The position numbers were made by a program, and so were the translations under genes. A DNA stretch of 64,000 nt from Sanderia malayensis. Taxonomy: Eukaryota > Cnidaria > Scyphozoa > Semaeostomeae > Pelagiidae. Positions within the stretch are counted from its first letter, which is position 1; each line of letters begins with the position of its first letter. The notes under the pieces are model-generated. The model was not told the origin of the DNA. It worked only from the letters and a program-made list of their open reading frames with translations, and made no database searches. This document shows positions 27,701-39,500 of this stretch, one piece after another. The DNA lies in assembly GCA_013076295.1 (NCBI GenBank), contig RQOL01000024.1, forward strand, positions 1,364,001 through 1,428,000, read 5' to 3'.

Positions 27701-30039
27701 AATGCGCAGTAGCGTAAATATTGGTACTGCGCAGGAGCATATCTGACGTAATGGTGTCTTTGATGGCTGAGGCACTGGCCTTGGGCTCAGGGTTAGGGTT
27801 AGGGTTAGCCTATGCGGAGGAGAAAGGTGGTCAGAATGCGCAGTGGCGTAAATATTGGTACTGCGCAGGAGCATATCTGACGTAATGGTGTCTTTGATGG
27901 CTGAGGCACTGGCCTTGGGCTCAGGGTTAGGGTTAGGGTTAGCCTATGCGGAGGAGAAAGGTGGTCAGAACGCGCAGTGGCGTAAATATTGTTACTGCGC
28001 AAGAGCATATATGACGTAATGTTGTCTTTAGTGGCTGAGGCATTGGCCTTGGCGTTAGTTTTATGTTGTTGTGGGAGTTTCAAGATATTATTGCTGAATT
28101 TTGTACTGATGTACTAACAGAAATTATTACTTTGCCTCACTTCTGAGACCCTAACAGGAATTTTAAAAACTTTTCGACAATGACAGGAGAAAATACTTAA
28201 AGGTGGTAGCTTCGCTTCTTTTTTCACTCCGAGATACTTTCAGATTTGCTTCGGTTTCTGTTTTTCGGCAGCGCATAGGCCCAATAAAAACAATCGCACA
28301 TTGCATGATACAAATGATCTGATTTGTTGTTAATATTGAGGGTTAATGGTTTGAAATTGTGTAGTAATATCAATTTGAATTCTATCTATATAATTTTAGG
28401 TATAAGCAAAGTTTGTGGGACATAATTATGAGCCTAAAAGTGGATTCGTTTGCGCAGTACAATAATTTGACTACTGCGCAGACTATACATGACGTAGTTA
28501 ATGCCTATGGCTAGGGCTAGAGTTAGGGTTAGGGTTAAGAGCCTAAAAGTGGATAGGTGTGCACAGTGCCATATTTAGACTACTGCGAAGGGTATACATG
28601 ATGTTGCTGTGATTGTTACGGTTTTGACTCCTGCACCTGGCCCAAAACCCTGTCGGTATGTTGTTTTCAAAGCTCACACGATGTCGTTTGTGGTCGCAGG
28701 ACTATCTCGAGGTTACCACATCTTAGAATGGATTTTAGTGGCTCTATCATGATGCTCGAGAGTCCAGGGTTTTTCTTATGGCTGGAATACAACCGCTTAT
28801 ACAATGGTTTATATGCAGATGAAATTTTTCTGCAGTTCTCTGATTTATCAACACTGCATGATGATGGTTGCGCAATTTTTCATGCAATAAATGTTTACAA
28901 TGTTTTATGAAATGCTTGCGAGACCTCACTCTTGGACAAACTTTTCAGCCTTTCATTATGAACTTTTACTTTCTTAAAAACATTGTATTTGATTTGCATT
29001 TATTTTGAAATTCAATGTCCTTTTTTTCCTGTAGATACTGCGTCGAAATGAAAAGATGCTGGATGAAAGTCGATTCACCATCACAGTCCCAGCTTCTTTC
29101 ATGTTGAGGATGTTGACCTCCATTAGTCGAGTTAGAAGTAAATAGAAATTCACACTTTTGACTTCAAATCTTTTTCTTCTGCGATATTTAACAAGTTGTA
29201 CAGCTTCTAATTTAAGGAATACTTTAGATATAGGATTATCTTGTATCCAATCTCTATGAGGAATACACACTGTTTTTATAAAGATATTGTTTATATGAAT
29301 ACTAAGGCCCAAAGTGACCGAAAACGATGGAAATTTAACAAAATAGAACACCCTGAGGCCCGGAAAACTTTTACTATTCTTATACAAAGAAAGTGTGTAC
29401 ACTCTTTTCTTTTTATAAGAATAAACTTTATAAGAATAATGAGGCTCAAAATTCGTGAAATTTAAGAAAATTTTAAGAATATTGTCAGGCTCAGGATCTT
29501 GTGGAACTATTATTTTTAGCAGGCGTTTTTTATTTTTGAATTCGTGTGCTTTTCACGGGCAATGGTTTTAAATATACTCATCCAAATTTCGATTAAAGTG
29601 TCGAAAAAATCTGTGCCACAGGAAATAAGGACTTATTCTGTTAGCAATTGCAATAGTTACGCGTTTTTGGCATTGATGATAATACAATAACAGTGTACTG
29701 CCATATCTGTATTTTCTGCAGCGCTAAGAATTAATTTAAGAATATTCAGAGGCTCAAAATAGAAAAAAATTAAGAATATTGAGGCTCAGCAAAAAATTAA
29801 GCATTCTTATAAAAAGAAAAGAGTGTAATCTAGAATATAGCTACTAACATCCGATTTTTAGAAAATATCACTAAACCAGGCACTACTAACTACAGAATTT
29901 CAATTTATCGCTGGATTATTTGAGTAGAGTTGTTTTTAAAGCCATTTTTTGTTATTATTTTCGTGAAGGGTTTCGACGAAGTCAACAAGAAGAAAACAAT
30001 GTCCAGGAAGAAGAAATTGAAGATGGTGAAGATGATTAA
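21789..30039 (+). CDS. DCAF6: DDB1- and CUL4-associated factor 6 (nuclear receptor interaction protein)
   Basis: A WD40 substrate receptor for CUL4-DDB1 ubiquitin ligases; in vertebrates also a Ca-calmodulin-binding nuclear receptor cofactor. Exons: 21789-21882, 21958-22019, 22142-22234, 22644-22721, 22815-22919, 23301-23414, 23587-23828, 23935-24191, 24625-25997, 26333-26489, 26820-26905, 29035-29137, 29969-30039. All join in phase to about 944 residues (human about 860). Conserved blocks: [28 protein letters not shown] and STVRVYDMR (WDxR-type repeats expected to face DDB1), [15 protein letters not shown], an IQ motif [14 protein letters not shown] near residue 763, then [16 protein letters not shown] and [22 protein letters not shown] 1.37 kb acidic exon splits the propeller. 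Intron 11 (2.1 kb) carries satellite arrays and the last intron two MITEs. The stop lies 374 bases before the HTATSF1 start. Confidence 0.95.
24232..24377. mobile_element. MITE family 2 (ACCCGCATATAAGAACC-ended), copy 1
   Basis: TA-flanked inverted repeat with left end CAGTAAAAACCCGCATATAA and right end TTATATGCGGGTTTTTGCTG. The interior has CAATAGGCTATTG. It lies in DCAF6 intron 8. The TA target and short length fit a Tc1/mariner-type MITE. Related copies are at 26030-26190 and 42462-42610. Confidence 0.85.
26030..26190. mobile_element. MITE family 2, copy 2
   Basis: The right end is ATGCGGGTGTTTACTGTA, and the interior repeats CAATAAGCTATTGTTTAAACA and CCAACCTATTGC. The left terminus is eroded. 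It lies at the start of DCAF6 intron 9. Confidence 0.65.
27055..28040 (+). repeat. TTAGGG-bearing tandem array, family B
   Basis: About eight units of 125-140 bases: GGTCAGAATGCGCAGTAGCG, AT core, GTACTGCGCAGGAGCATAT, TGACGTAATGGTGTCTTT, GGCTGAGGCATTGGCCTTGG, (TTAGGG)2-3, then GCCTATGCGGAGGAGAAA. The TGCGCA, TGACGTAAT and TTAGGG modules also occur in family A, but the linkers differ, so these are sister families. The array lies within DCAF6 intron 11. Long minus-strand open frames here come from the repeat and are not genes. Confidence 0.92.
28436..28610 (+). repeat. Two family A-like satellite units
   Basis: CCTAAAAGTGGATTCGTTTG and CCTAAAAGTGGATAGGTGTG each begin a unit with TTTGCGCAGT/TGCACAGTG, GACTACTGCGCAG and ACATGACGTAG; a TTAGGG run lies between them. 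They lie about 400 bases after the family B array in the same DCAF6 intron, without a SINE-like head. Confidence 0.75.
29264..29398. mobile_element. MITE family 3 (ACACTCTTTTC-ended), short copy
   Basis: Left ACACACTGTTTTTATAAAGA and right TTCTTATACAAAGAAAGTGT form an imperfect inverted repeat. The copy abuts the longer element at 29400. It lies in the last DCAF6 intron. Confidence 0.55.
29400..29824. mobile_element. MITE family 3, 425-bp copy
   Basis: TA at 29398-29399 and 29825-29826 flank CACTCTTTTCTTTTTATAAG and its inverse CTTATAAAAAGAAAAGAGTG. Subterminal GAATATTGAGGCTCA motifs recur inside. A partial relative is visible at 35404-35490 (ATAAGAACATTCAAGCTC) in an HTATSF1 intron. No coding capacity. 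Confidence 0.85.
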
Positions 30040-30412
30040 ATCGCAGTATTATGTGTAGAATATATTGTATCATGCTGTATGTATAATTGTGTAACAAATT
30101 AGAATGTTAATCTTAACTTATATCCTTTAATCCCAACTGTCTTAATTTTAAGTCATTGAAAGTCAACGAGGCGTAATTTGTGCTTATGCTTTGTTACACG
30201 AAGTATATGAAAAACGTGGAAGGTTGCTTTTATGCAATGTATTTGAATTTATAGATCGATAGAAAATCGTGAATTATTTGTGTAATATTTAATTTGACGA
30301 GCAATAAGCAGAAACATTATCATATTGATTTTTTGGATATTTCTTCTTTTTGATCTGCGAAGTTTATTTGTGAATAGTTGGGTTTCAAATAAGGGCCTAA
30401 GTTTGGGCCTAA

Positions 30413-33400
30413 ATGTCAGCAATGAGCGATTTTGAAAGCGAGCATGATACAGATAGCGAAACCGAAGAAACGAAACGTGAAAAGCCAGTTTCTCCATCGA
30501 AAGATTGCCAAGACAGTAAATTGTTAGATTATTACAATGATATAAGTAATGTTGACGAAGGAAGCAACAGTTTGCTGACAGATTTGCAAAAGAAAGCAGG
30601 ACTGGCACAGAAAACGCAGGTAAAAAAGCCAGAATTGGAACCCTGGCAAGTGTATTTGGAAGAGGGCCAGTCTGCACAATCCTATACGTATAAAGATGAG
30701 AACGATGGGACAGTTTACGAGTGGGATGAAGAGAAAAGAGCGTGGTTTCCAAAGGTAAGGGGGCGTGGCATAAGCTAACGATTTGGTACACAAGCTTGCT
30801 TGATAGCAACAAATGATGCAGCTTAAAGGTGCCTGGCATGGCACACATCATGCTGCCTATGACCCATAACTGTTTAACCATCTATGTCTTGTTTTGACTA
30901 ATTGTGAGTCCCTTATTGCTCCATGGTTTTAATACCAACTCGTATGGCTGTTTAAAATGTTCTTTGTTCATCATTACTTGTGGCATGACTTTGTACTGAG
31001 TTGGATAGCGTTGTTCCATTCTAAAGTCCTTGCTTGTTGAATTTTAGATTGATGAAGACTTTATAGCTGCATACCAAGCATCGTATGGTTTTACAGAGTC
31101 TGGCGAACCTTTACCTCCAGAGAAAATTCTTGAAAACAGCAAACCCGATGCAGCTTCCGAGCAGGTGAAGATCGTTAGGCATGATTATTATGATTACTCA
31201 AGTTTGCTCTACAATGTCCAGTTACTGTTTTGGTTAAATATGTTCTCTGCTTGCCACAGTCTTATGCTTTGGACTTGCAAGGCATTTGCAAAGCCTAATC
31301 TGTGAATCTTAGACAGGGGCGTCGTGGGTAGGAACTCATAGGGGGGGCACAATTCAATGATTTTCCGACGAGGGTTAACTAAAATCCAATGACGTCATGA
31401 TGCGCATGCGCAATATTTTTAAATCTCCCTGAATTAAAGTGGCCATGTGCGCCAGGGCAGCACATTAAAAAAGTTTGGGGGTGTTGACATACTTAACACC
31501 GGCTTTTGCATGAAAATTTCTTTGGACCGACTGAAAAGTACCGTGGCTCAAATTGCCCCAAACGGATACCACACGCATTGAGAAAGTTCTCAGCGACCAA
31601 TGAGAAAGGGCATCTTTAGGAAAATGTTTTTACGGGAAGAATAAAGCCTTTCTACGCCATCGCCATCCAATAGAGAATAGAGCTAGCCCTTACACTTACA
31701 TACTGCATTTCCGAATGAAAAATAATTTTGGCTCCCATCGGCGGCACCATGGTTGCCGCCGAAGGGGGAAATTTTACAAATTTGGTGCCTCAGATATCGC
31801 TGCAAAATGCATTTTTGTGGTTTTTTTAATCAAATTTTCTCCAAAGATTATTTTCCCAGTCGGGAAAATAATCTTGTCGAGCCCACCCGATTATTTTCCA
31901 AGAGCTACAACACTACTTATAAAATCAAAAATCCACTATTAGTGGCTAATACCAGTTTAAATTAGGCAGCCAGTCGAACTTGAATGTTATTTTTTGAGAT
32001 TCGTGAAGCCAGAACTCGTTTAAAAACAATTTTTAGGGCAGGAGCGACTTTAATATACCTGGTGACTAAATTCCCATTGTTCTCTCAAAATTTTAGGACC
32101 AACTTTTTGGACTGACTGGGAAATCATTGGGGGTGTCCCAATGGAAAACACAGTGGAGTTAGCTTCCACACACAACGAGTCATTTGAATCATCCTGATTG
32201 CAAATTCAAATTAAGTTGATAAAATTTAACTGGGGGGCCACTTTTGTTGACTGGGCGGCCACCATCCTGTATGTTAAAAAAGGCCTGCAGTTGATTCTTT
32301 GCAATTTGAGTTAAAGCAAATGCAATTTTTGATCAAAAATCCGCAAAACTGACTAACATTTCATCAATTTTATGACTGAGCGACATAGAAATCTGCAAGA
32401 TTCCATACTTTAACCAAAAAGCCGAACGGATCTCAAATTTCCGAAATTTTCCGAAAATCCGACGCTTGGGGGGGCAATTGCCCCCCCTGCCCCCCCGCCC
32501 ACGACGCTTCTGATCTTAGACCTTGGTAGACTTCTGCCTTTGGAAGCCCTGTACTTTAAATCTTAGTCTGATTAGTCTGATACTCTATCTTTTGGTTAGC
32601 TATAAACTCTTTATGTAGAAGATTTTTCTATTTATTAACTAGGTTATGATTATGTCTTATTTAATTTAGATTTTTGCTTTGTTATCATGTTTATATATTA
32701 GTTTTTGTTATTATGTGTCTTATATTTTAATGGCAGGTTAAAGATGAAAATAAAGATAAGGGACAAAAAAGAAAAGCAGACGACCAAGGTATTTTGGTTC
32801 ATTCGTTTTTGTCAATTGGTTCACATTTTGGCGAGTTTTTGTCGAGTTTGCTGAGCCTTGTTTTGGATACTTTTAAATATCTGAAAACCTTTTGAATGCA
32901 TCTGTATGCTATTTTATATTATTTGGACTAACATTATTGACATAGTTTGTGCCAACTGTTGATTGGATGAACGTTTTTTTGACGCAGGCTGGTTCGAAAT
33001 AGACCCAGAGAAGAACCACAATGTTTACGTCTCAGGTAAGAACCCATGCCATTTAGAGCTGCTGTTGTAACAAGAAGAAACAAAAAGTCTAAAAAGCTTC
33101 AAAGTTTTGAGAACTCTTTGCACACATCTGTCTTGCACAGTTTTTTTCTGTATTGCACACATTTTTTTAGAGTACGTTATTTTGATTGAATAGTCAATTT
33201 CCAGGGTCCCTGCACCAGGGTGCATGGGGTCGAAACTCTAGGGTCAAGGAGAGTCCCATATGGTTTTATATCAAAGACACATGACGTTTAGTTGCGACAA
33301 TGAAACACAAGTAGATTCATTGTTTAAAATTTAAAACTTGTCATGCAGGACTACCAAGTGACATCACAGAAGAAGAATTTGTCGAATTGATGAGTAAATA

Positions 33401-36400
33401 TGGCATCATTATGCAGGATGCTGACACACGTGAGTTACCCCCTGAAAACATGCTACTTTGCATTGATTGCAACTGGATCATGCTGGTTGTGCAGGGGGTT
33501 GGTTTTTGATGAATGTATCTTCTTGCAGAGAAAATGAAGGTGAAGTTGTACAGAGATAAAGAGGGCAATGTCAAGGGTGATGGAAGATGTTGTTATTTGA
33601 GGGTATGTGGATCACGTGTTTGATTGCTTGATATCGCGTGTTTGGTCGCATGTTATCGCGTATTTGGTCGCATGTTAACACGTGTTTGTAAGCATGCTAT
33701 CACGTATTTGATTTCATGCTATCACTTGATGAAGTGGAAACCTGTTTATAATGGACCTGGTTATTAGGTAGAGGCGTCTTTAAAGTAGACAACTCACTTG
33801 TGAGGTCACATTCATAAGCAGATACTTCCAAGAGGCAGACTCTTTTTGTAGACATTTCTGTCTTGTAGACACTTCTGTTTACCTGTCTTCTATCTATCTA
33901 TCTTGCTTAATTATGCTTAATTCGTACATGGTCTTGTCTTGATTCATTCGTTGCCTATCGTTTTTAGTAAGACATTACCAAAGTTCTTTTTCCAAGCCCC
34001 TCTGTTGTTCATTGTTGTCAATAAATCTTGTTTATCAGGGGAGTTTCTTCCCCTGAAATTCTATTGCAGACATTTGTATGAAGCAAACTCTCCTTGTGCA
34101 AAATCGTTAAAAAGACTGAGACTTTTCTCCGAAAGCTCTTAGAACCTGTCACTGCTCTTCCAAGACAAATTTTGTAACACGATTGCTTCATTTATGCTCT
34201 TTTATTCCTTTTAACAGGGAGAGTCTGTCTCTCTCGTTCTCCAGCTATTGGACGAGACAGACTATAAGGGGAACATAGTACACGTTGAGAGGGTAAGAAT
34301 AACGCTGTTTTAAATTGATGAATATCAACAGTTGATGTATCTTCTTTTCAAAGCTGAAGACAATCGGTTTTGCTGACTTTCTTTTTCTTCCAGGCTGTTT
34401 TCGAACAAAAAGGCCAGTACAACCCATCCCTAAAACCCAGGAAGAAGAAAAAGAAAAAGAAGAAACAAGGACAGGAAAAGTAGGAAGAAGTTTTTATTGT
34501 TCACTAGAAAATCTTGCTAAACTTCTTCGTGGCCTTGTAGAACTTTACTTGAGGGGGAGGGAGAGAGAGAAGGGAGGGAGATGGGATTATCGAGGGAGGG
34601 AGAAGAGGAGTTTGCTACGCCGATGTCTGTGAGAGGTTGTGATGTTTTTAATTTTCGTGCTACTTTGGTTTCAAAATCTAGTAAATCCTCGAATGAGCCC
34701 CCCTGGGGTTGGGGAGGGGGTAGCTTATTTTCAAAAATTTACCTGGGTTTTATTCAATATGCAAGCTTTATAGATGCTGTACTATGCAGTAAACCGATAT
34801 AGTTATTAATTTGCTGCTATTTGAAACACGTTTACTAGACAACTTCAATGTTCTGATACTTGGCCTCAATATCCTTGCAAATGATATCAGGATGGGGTTT
34901 CTTTGAGGGGGGGGGGGGGTATTCGAGAAATTACGGAAGTTCTCCACATTTTACCTGAGTGAGCCCCCAATAACTCTTCAAATTGAAGTATTGTAGATAT
35001 GATTTAAAGTTTAATTTTGCTTTTTCCCAGGCTGTTAGATTGGGTTGACCGAGATAACAAGCGAAGCAAATTCGATCGAATCGTAATTTTAAAAAATGTT
35101 TTCAATTCCAAGGATTTTGAGGTGAGCTAACTTCACGTGATCAATTTTGATGCTATCTAATGAGATGCTATTATTTCACGTGATCAATTTGAAGCGACCA
35201 ATCATTCACTGCTATTTTGTGTGATTAATATGATGTCTGACCAATCACAGTGTTTCGAATGCTCAATTATTCTTAATTTTGATCTTTGTTTTTTTTCAGA
35301 GAGATCCAAAATTGATAATAGATTTACAGGACGACTTACGAAAGGAATGCGAAAAGTTTGGATTTGTCAAAAAAGTCCTCATTTTTGACGTAAGTAAACA
35401 ATTATACCACACTATTTTTTATAAGAATATATTTTATAAGAACATTCAAGCTCAAATTCTCCAAAATTTAAGAATAAAGCCAGGCTCAAGCTAGGATCAT
35501 GCTCGAGCATCATTAGATGTTTTGTTCATCCGAGCTCTCTCGCAATGCAAATCAAGGGTCATTAAGAGTAGTTTACTTAAAATATATTATAATGACAATC
35601 AAAGTAGTTGCGACGGTTGTTTTATTGACGAATTTGCTTGTTAAATTTCTCATCTGGCTATGTTTACAATTTGAAATTGTATTAGCTAATTTATGATAAA
35701 TGATGAGTAATGCACGTGTGTTTACTGTGTGTTTGTATGATCGAAGCATCGCTTTTTTTAGCAGTTTCAGTCTACAACTTCATTTTTGTCTTTCTTTCCA
35801 GCGAAATCCAGATGGAGTTTGTTCTATTCTTTTTAAAGAGCCTGAAATGTCAGACGAATGTGTGACGGTTAGTAAACCTCTCATCCCTTTCTTAATTTTG
35901 AAATTTCTTTTCTTTTCGTAAAATATTTTTCCCCGAGAATACTTATTTGTGTCAGGCAAATTTAGGAATGTGATTCGTCTCTTCTAGGCTTTGAATGGTC
36001 GTTGGTACGCTGGTTTGAAAATGAGTGCCGAGTTGTATGACGGGAAGACTAATTACCAAGTCGTTGAGACCGATGAAGAGATGAAAAGGAGGCTGACGGA
36101 ATGGGAAGAGTTTCTTGCGCATGGTGATGACGACAACAAAGTGAAACATGACGAAAAAGAGGTAAGAAGACTTCATATGCTGCACATGGATACCTGACTC
36201 TATTGCATAGGAATAGCTGCATATATTGCACAGGAATAGCTGCATATATGGCGTAAGAATAGCTGCATATATTGCATAGGAATAGCTGCATATATTGCAT
36301 AGGAATAGCTGCATATATTGCATAGGAATAGCTGCATTTATTGCATAGGAATAGCTGCATATATTGCGTAAGAATAGTCGCATATATTTCATTGAAGTTA

Positions 36401-36547
36401 GCTACCTATGTTGGAATAAAATAGCTGCATATTTTCTTGTGCAATTTCTGCATATGCTGGTGATACATTCTGTACCCCCACTTTAAGATCTACCACACAA
36501 CGAAACGTAGTGACATTCTACTGTATCTTTTGCAGGTATCAAAATGA
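30413..36547 (+). CDS. HTATSF1: HTATSF1 / Tat-SF1 homologue (U2 snRNP-associated splicing factor)
   Basis: A nuclear RNA-binding factor that contacts SF3B1 and U2 snRNA; Cus2 in yeast. Exons: 30413-30754, 31048-31164, 32737-32788, 32988-33035, 33349-33429, 33529-33602, 34218-34292, 34394-34479, 35031-35121, 35300-35389, 35802-35867, 35988-36161, 36536-36547. Phases close to 435 residues. N-terminal acidic stretch; a conserved block YTYKDENDGTVYEWDEEKRA; RRM1 from about residue 184 (NVYVSGLPSDITEEEFVELM); a lysine-rich basic patch before residue 292; then a UHM-type RRM2 (RIVILKNVFN...; NGRWYAGLKMSAELYDG, with RWY in place of the usual RxF loop). The vertebrate protein is about 755 residues because of a long acidic C-terminal tail, which is absent here. 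The last exon adds only VSK and the stop. An in-frame second ATG lies nine bases after the chosen start. Confidence 0.94.
31314..32512. mobile_element. Non-autonomous hAT-type transposon
   Basis: An 8-bp target duplication ATCTTAGA at 31306-31313 and 32513-32520 flanks ends CAGGGGCGTCGTGGG and CCCACGACGCTTCTG. The 8-bp duplication and CAGRGGCGT-type ends are hAT features. The 1.2 kb interior has GC-rich subterminal runs (GGGGGGGCAATTGCCCCCCC near the right end) and no intact transposase. It lies in HTATSF1 intron 2. Confidence 0.9.
33600..33730 (+). repeat. Minisatellite in HTATSF1 intron 6
   Basis: About five imperfect ~24-base units of the type TGTTTGGTCGCATGTTATCGCG, directly after exon 6. 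Units vary between CGCATG, AGCATG and TTCATG. Confidence 0.7.
34678..34940. mobile_element. MITE family 1 copy in HTATSF1 intron 8
   Basis: Left end GTAAATCCTCGAATGAGCCC, right end GGGGGTATTCGAGAAATTACG. The interior GCTATTTGAAACACGTTTAC and ACTTGGCCTCAATATCCTTG aligns with the copies at 5455 and (inverted) 55624. Confidence 0.8.
36183..36440 (+). repeat. 22-bp minisatellite in the last HTATSF1 intron
   Basis: About ten units of TTGCATAGGAATAGCTGCAT with one or two extra bases, beginning right after the exon 12 donor. The unit resembles the malic enzyme intron repeat at 56690-57000. Confidence 0.88.
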
Positions 36548-39500
36548 TGCTTCTTAACATACTCGATAAAGACAACTTACAAGACTGCCGATATCTTACA
36601 GCACGCACATTACACCTGTATATTAACCTGAACACCTAGAATGTTGGAATCGGGGAACTATGGATGATGGAACTCAGGTATGAGTTTAGTTTTTATGTAT
36701 TATACTTTATGGAGCTCGGAAGTGTGTAAACGTACTTTGCTGCAGACAATTTTTCATGGCAAATCAAGTTGTTGAGCTTATCTACTGTTTTTAATTGAAA
36801 ATGTACAAGATATACAAGGTCGTATTTAATGATCCTGATGCATGTTAGTTATCTGCTTCTGTGATGCTAAAGAACACCTGTTCCTGGATTCCGTTTTTCT
36901 CTCACACCCCCGGCTTCTGTTTTATTCCACGGTCATACTCAATAGCAACCGTTTTTGGACGGGGTATACGTTGTGTGGAAAAAGATCTAATTTAAACAGT
37001 AGCTAGAGATTTTACTCCCTGAAAGTCATTCATTTCGCATTGTTTATCAATGTCTTATGCGACGTATTCAGGGGGTGGCGTATGACTTGTCGGAGAAGGA
37101 AGCTCTTCAAAGACATTTTTTATTGAAGCAAACGTTTTCGCATGAAAACATTTGTTTTGTCTGAACCCACTGAATTTTTTATTATAAAACTACCATCCAA
37201 CGGTGAATCTAATTACGTCCAGAGAATCGTCCTTCACGACGTTTTAGAAATATATAATCACAAACTGGATTAGCTGAGCTGTGGGGTTGTTTGGTATTAT
37301 TCCTTGTATATAAGGTATAATCAACTGCTCTTTGTATAAATAATTGTCTTCGCTCTATGACACTGAGTAATGTTTTTAAATTTCTTTATCAACCGAAGTT
37401 CCATCAAGTTAGCCTCTCCAAGAGTTCTTTGCTATAGGGCATTTTTATGTTTCGTATGCTTTCGATGTCAAATATCTGCAGTGGATGTTTCCACTTTAGT
37501 CCAGCTCAGTAAAGCGAGGCTGGCAGTTAAGCCTCGTTTTGAAGTGGGTGAGGATGGTGAATGGAAATTTGCCTTGAAATGGCATTTGTTGCACAATTTC
37601 CCAAACACATATTATGCCAACACTGGCTGTAGAAACTGCCTGCTTCTTTTCTTACTAACCGTTAATAATAACAAGTTATAATTAAGGAATAATAACTAGT
37701 AATAATACATTTGTTCATGTTTTATGCTGTGAGCGAGAATGTGTCCTTCACAAAAATGAAATTGCTTATCATATTCTTTGTCTGAACGAAAATTAAACTT
37801 CTTTTCATTGTGTTTTGAATAGAAGGCGATTTTAGTCGACACGATTTAGCGAATGTTTGTTTGTTGTTTGTAAACAATTAATCACACAACACAACCAATC
37901 GATTCAATTCAATCGATGAATTCGATCATTTGGGTCTCAGCTCGAATTCCATACACCAGCTGCATTAAATGTTTTCATGTGTGCGTCTGGATATAACACC
38001 TGGTGTTCGAGACATTGTAAAACGCTTGTGTTATAACAAGGTCGCCCTTGGCTTCCATTCATTCCGAATGGATTTGGCAACCGGGGCAGGGGGGGAGTCT
38101 TTGAAATATTTTTTCATCAGTCCAATGAGCTAATTTTTTTCAAGCTTTTGAGCTATCAATGCTTCTTGGATGCCTTTTGTCAAGTTTTCTAGTAATTTCA
38201 GCACCTTTTTGTGTGGTTGTTTTATTAACGCAAAACCCCTTCTATTTGCGTTACAAAGTCTTCTTCTGTACGAAATGCGCTTCATGCATATGCCTGGGCA
38301 TTGTATGAGGAGAAATGGTTGCGAATATCTCTTTAATGGCACTGCAAAGCTCCCATTTGTTTGTACCAGAAATTACTATTGAATGCTATGGATATATATT
38401 TAGAGCATAGTGAACCGATCGGGTACAATTTTCAGTTACTGAACCCCTGTGCCATAATAAGCAAATGAATGATGGACGGTTCGTGTCTCATTTTCACCCT
38501 GTGCGACAAGAGCTGCTTCTTTTTGTACCATACGTGTGAGCCATTTATTAGCACCATACGTTGAAGAGCCTTGGTTGTCTACTCTTTCATCTTGTGTTGG
38601 TTTGAATTTGGTTTGAATTATTACAGCTTAGCAGGACTCCCGTCTACATTTTATTACGGGTAGCAATACAAACATGATTTATGAAATGTTTTTCTTGTTG
38701 ATCAACTACAGTGGGGGGTACTTGTGCTTCGTATCGCGCTACACCCAAACATAACATGTGGCGTTACTGTTCTTATCTGCGTGTATGTTTTGAACCATAA
38801 TGTCTACTTTACAGCGATTTGTATTTCTTCCCAATTGTTTTCCCTTGTGTAGCATCTCTGCACCTTTTCTAGCATTGGTTGGTCTGTATTAGGACCGAGA
38901 GCTGATCCCTTTATCCGTGATTTGAAACCCACAACGATTCTGTTTCTACAGCAGACGTCCTACAGCTGGCTATTGGTTACACTAAGTGCCTTAACTTTCG
39001 CTTATGCATGCTTCGTTTTACTCTTGAATATAGGTATAACGAACCGTGAAATCGTTACGTCAAGGGTGCATGGTAGCTACTCTGAAGAGATCAGGCGACT
39101 GGATGTTTAATTTGCTATTCCGTGAATTTCAGGGCTCATTTTGACACAATTTTCCATCTCTGACTACAGCTTTTGTAAAGTCGGCGATTTCTCCGTTCGC
39201 ACATATGTTTTCCTTCTCGTTGATCAATGCAAGGATAATTTGTGATATTCATGTTTTGGGTTGTTTTCATTAGATTCATTGCAATATGTAGACTGTAAAG
39301 TCCACTCACTTTCTAAATTTGTCTGGGAAGTTCTATTAAGTTGATGAATAATTTACTATACAGAATTTCATATATTTGATCTAGCATAGCACGATAAATT
39401 CGAGTTATTATCTGAGGACTGGTTTATGCAGAGCGCTTGCAAACATTGGCTAAATTAAACAGTAACAAGACATTGCTCCGATCTGAATAAGCTATAAAAT

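Noticed and set aside
26816..28083. Long minus-strand open frames with repeated [11 protein letters not shown] / [10 protein letters not shown]
   Set aside because: They come from translating the family B satellite units, including the TTAGGG runs; no start context, splice sites or homology.
35952..36392. Minus-strand open frames with repeated AIPMQYMQLFLCNICSYSY
   Set aside because: Antisense reading of the 22-bp minisatellite and of HTATSF1 exon 12.
37370..37681. 103-codon open frame downstream of HTATSF1
   Set aside because: No recognised domain, no splice-linked partners and no codon-level support; left as unannotated.
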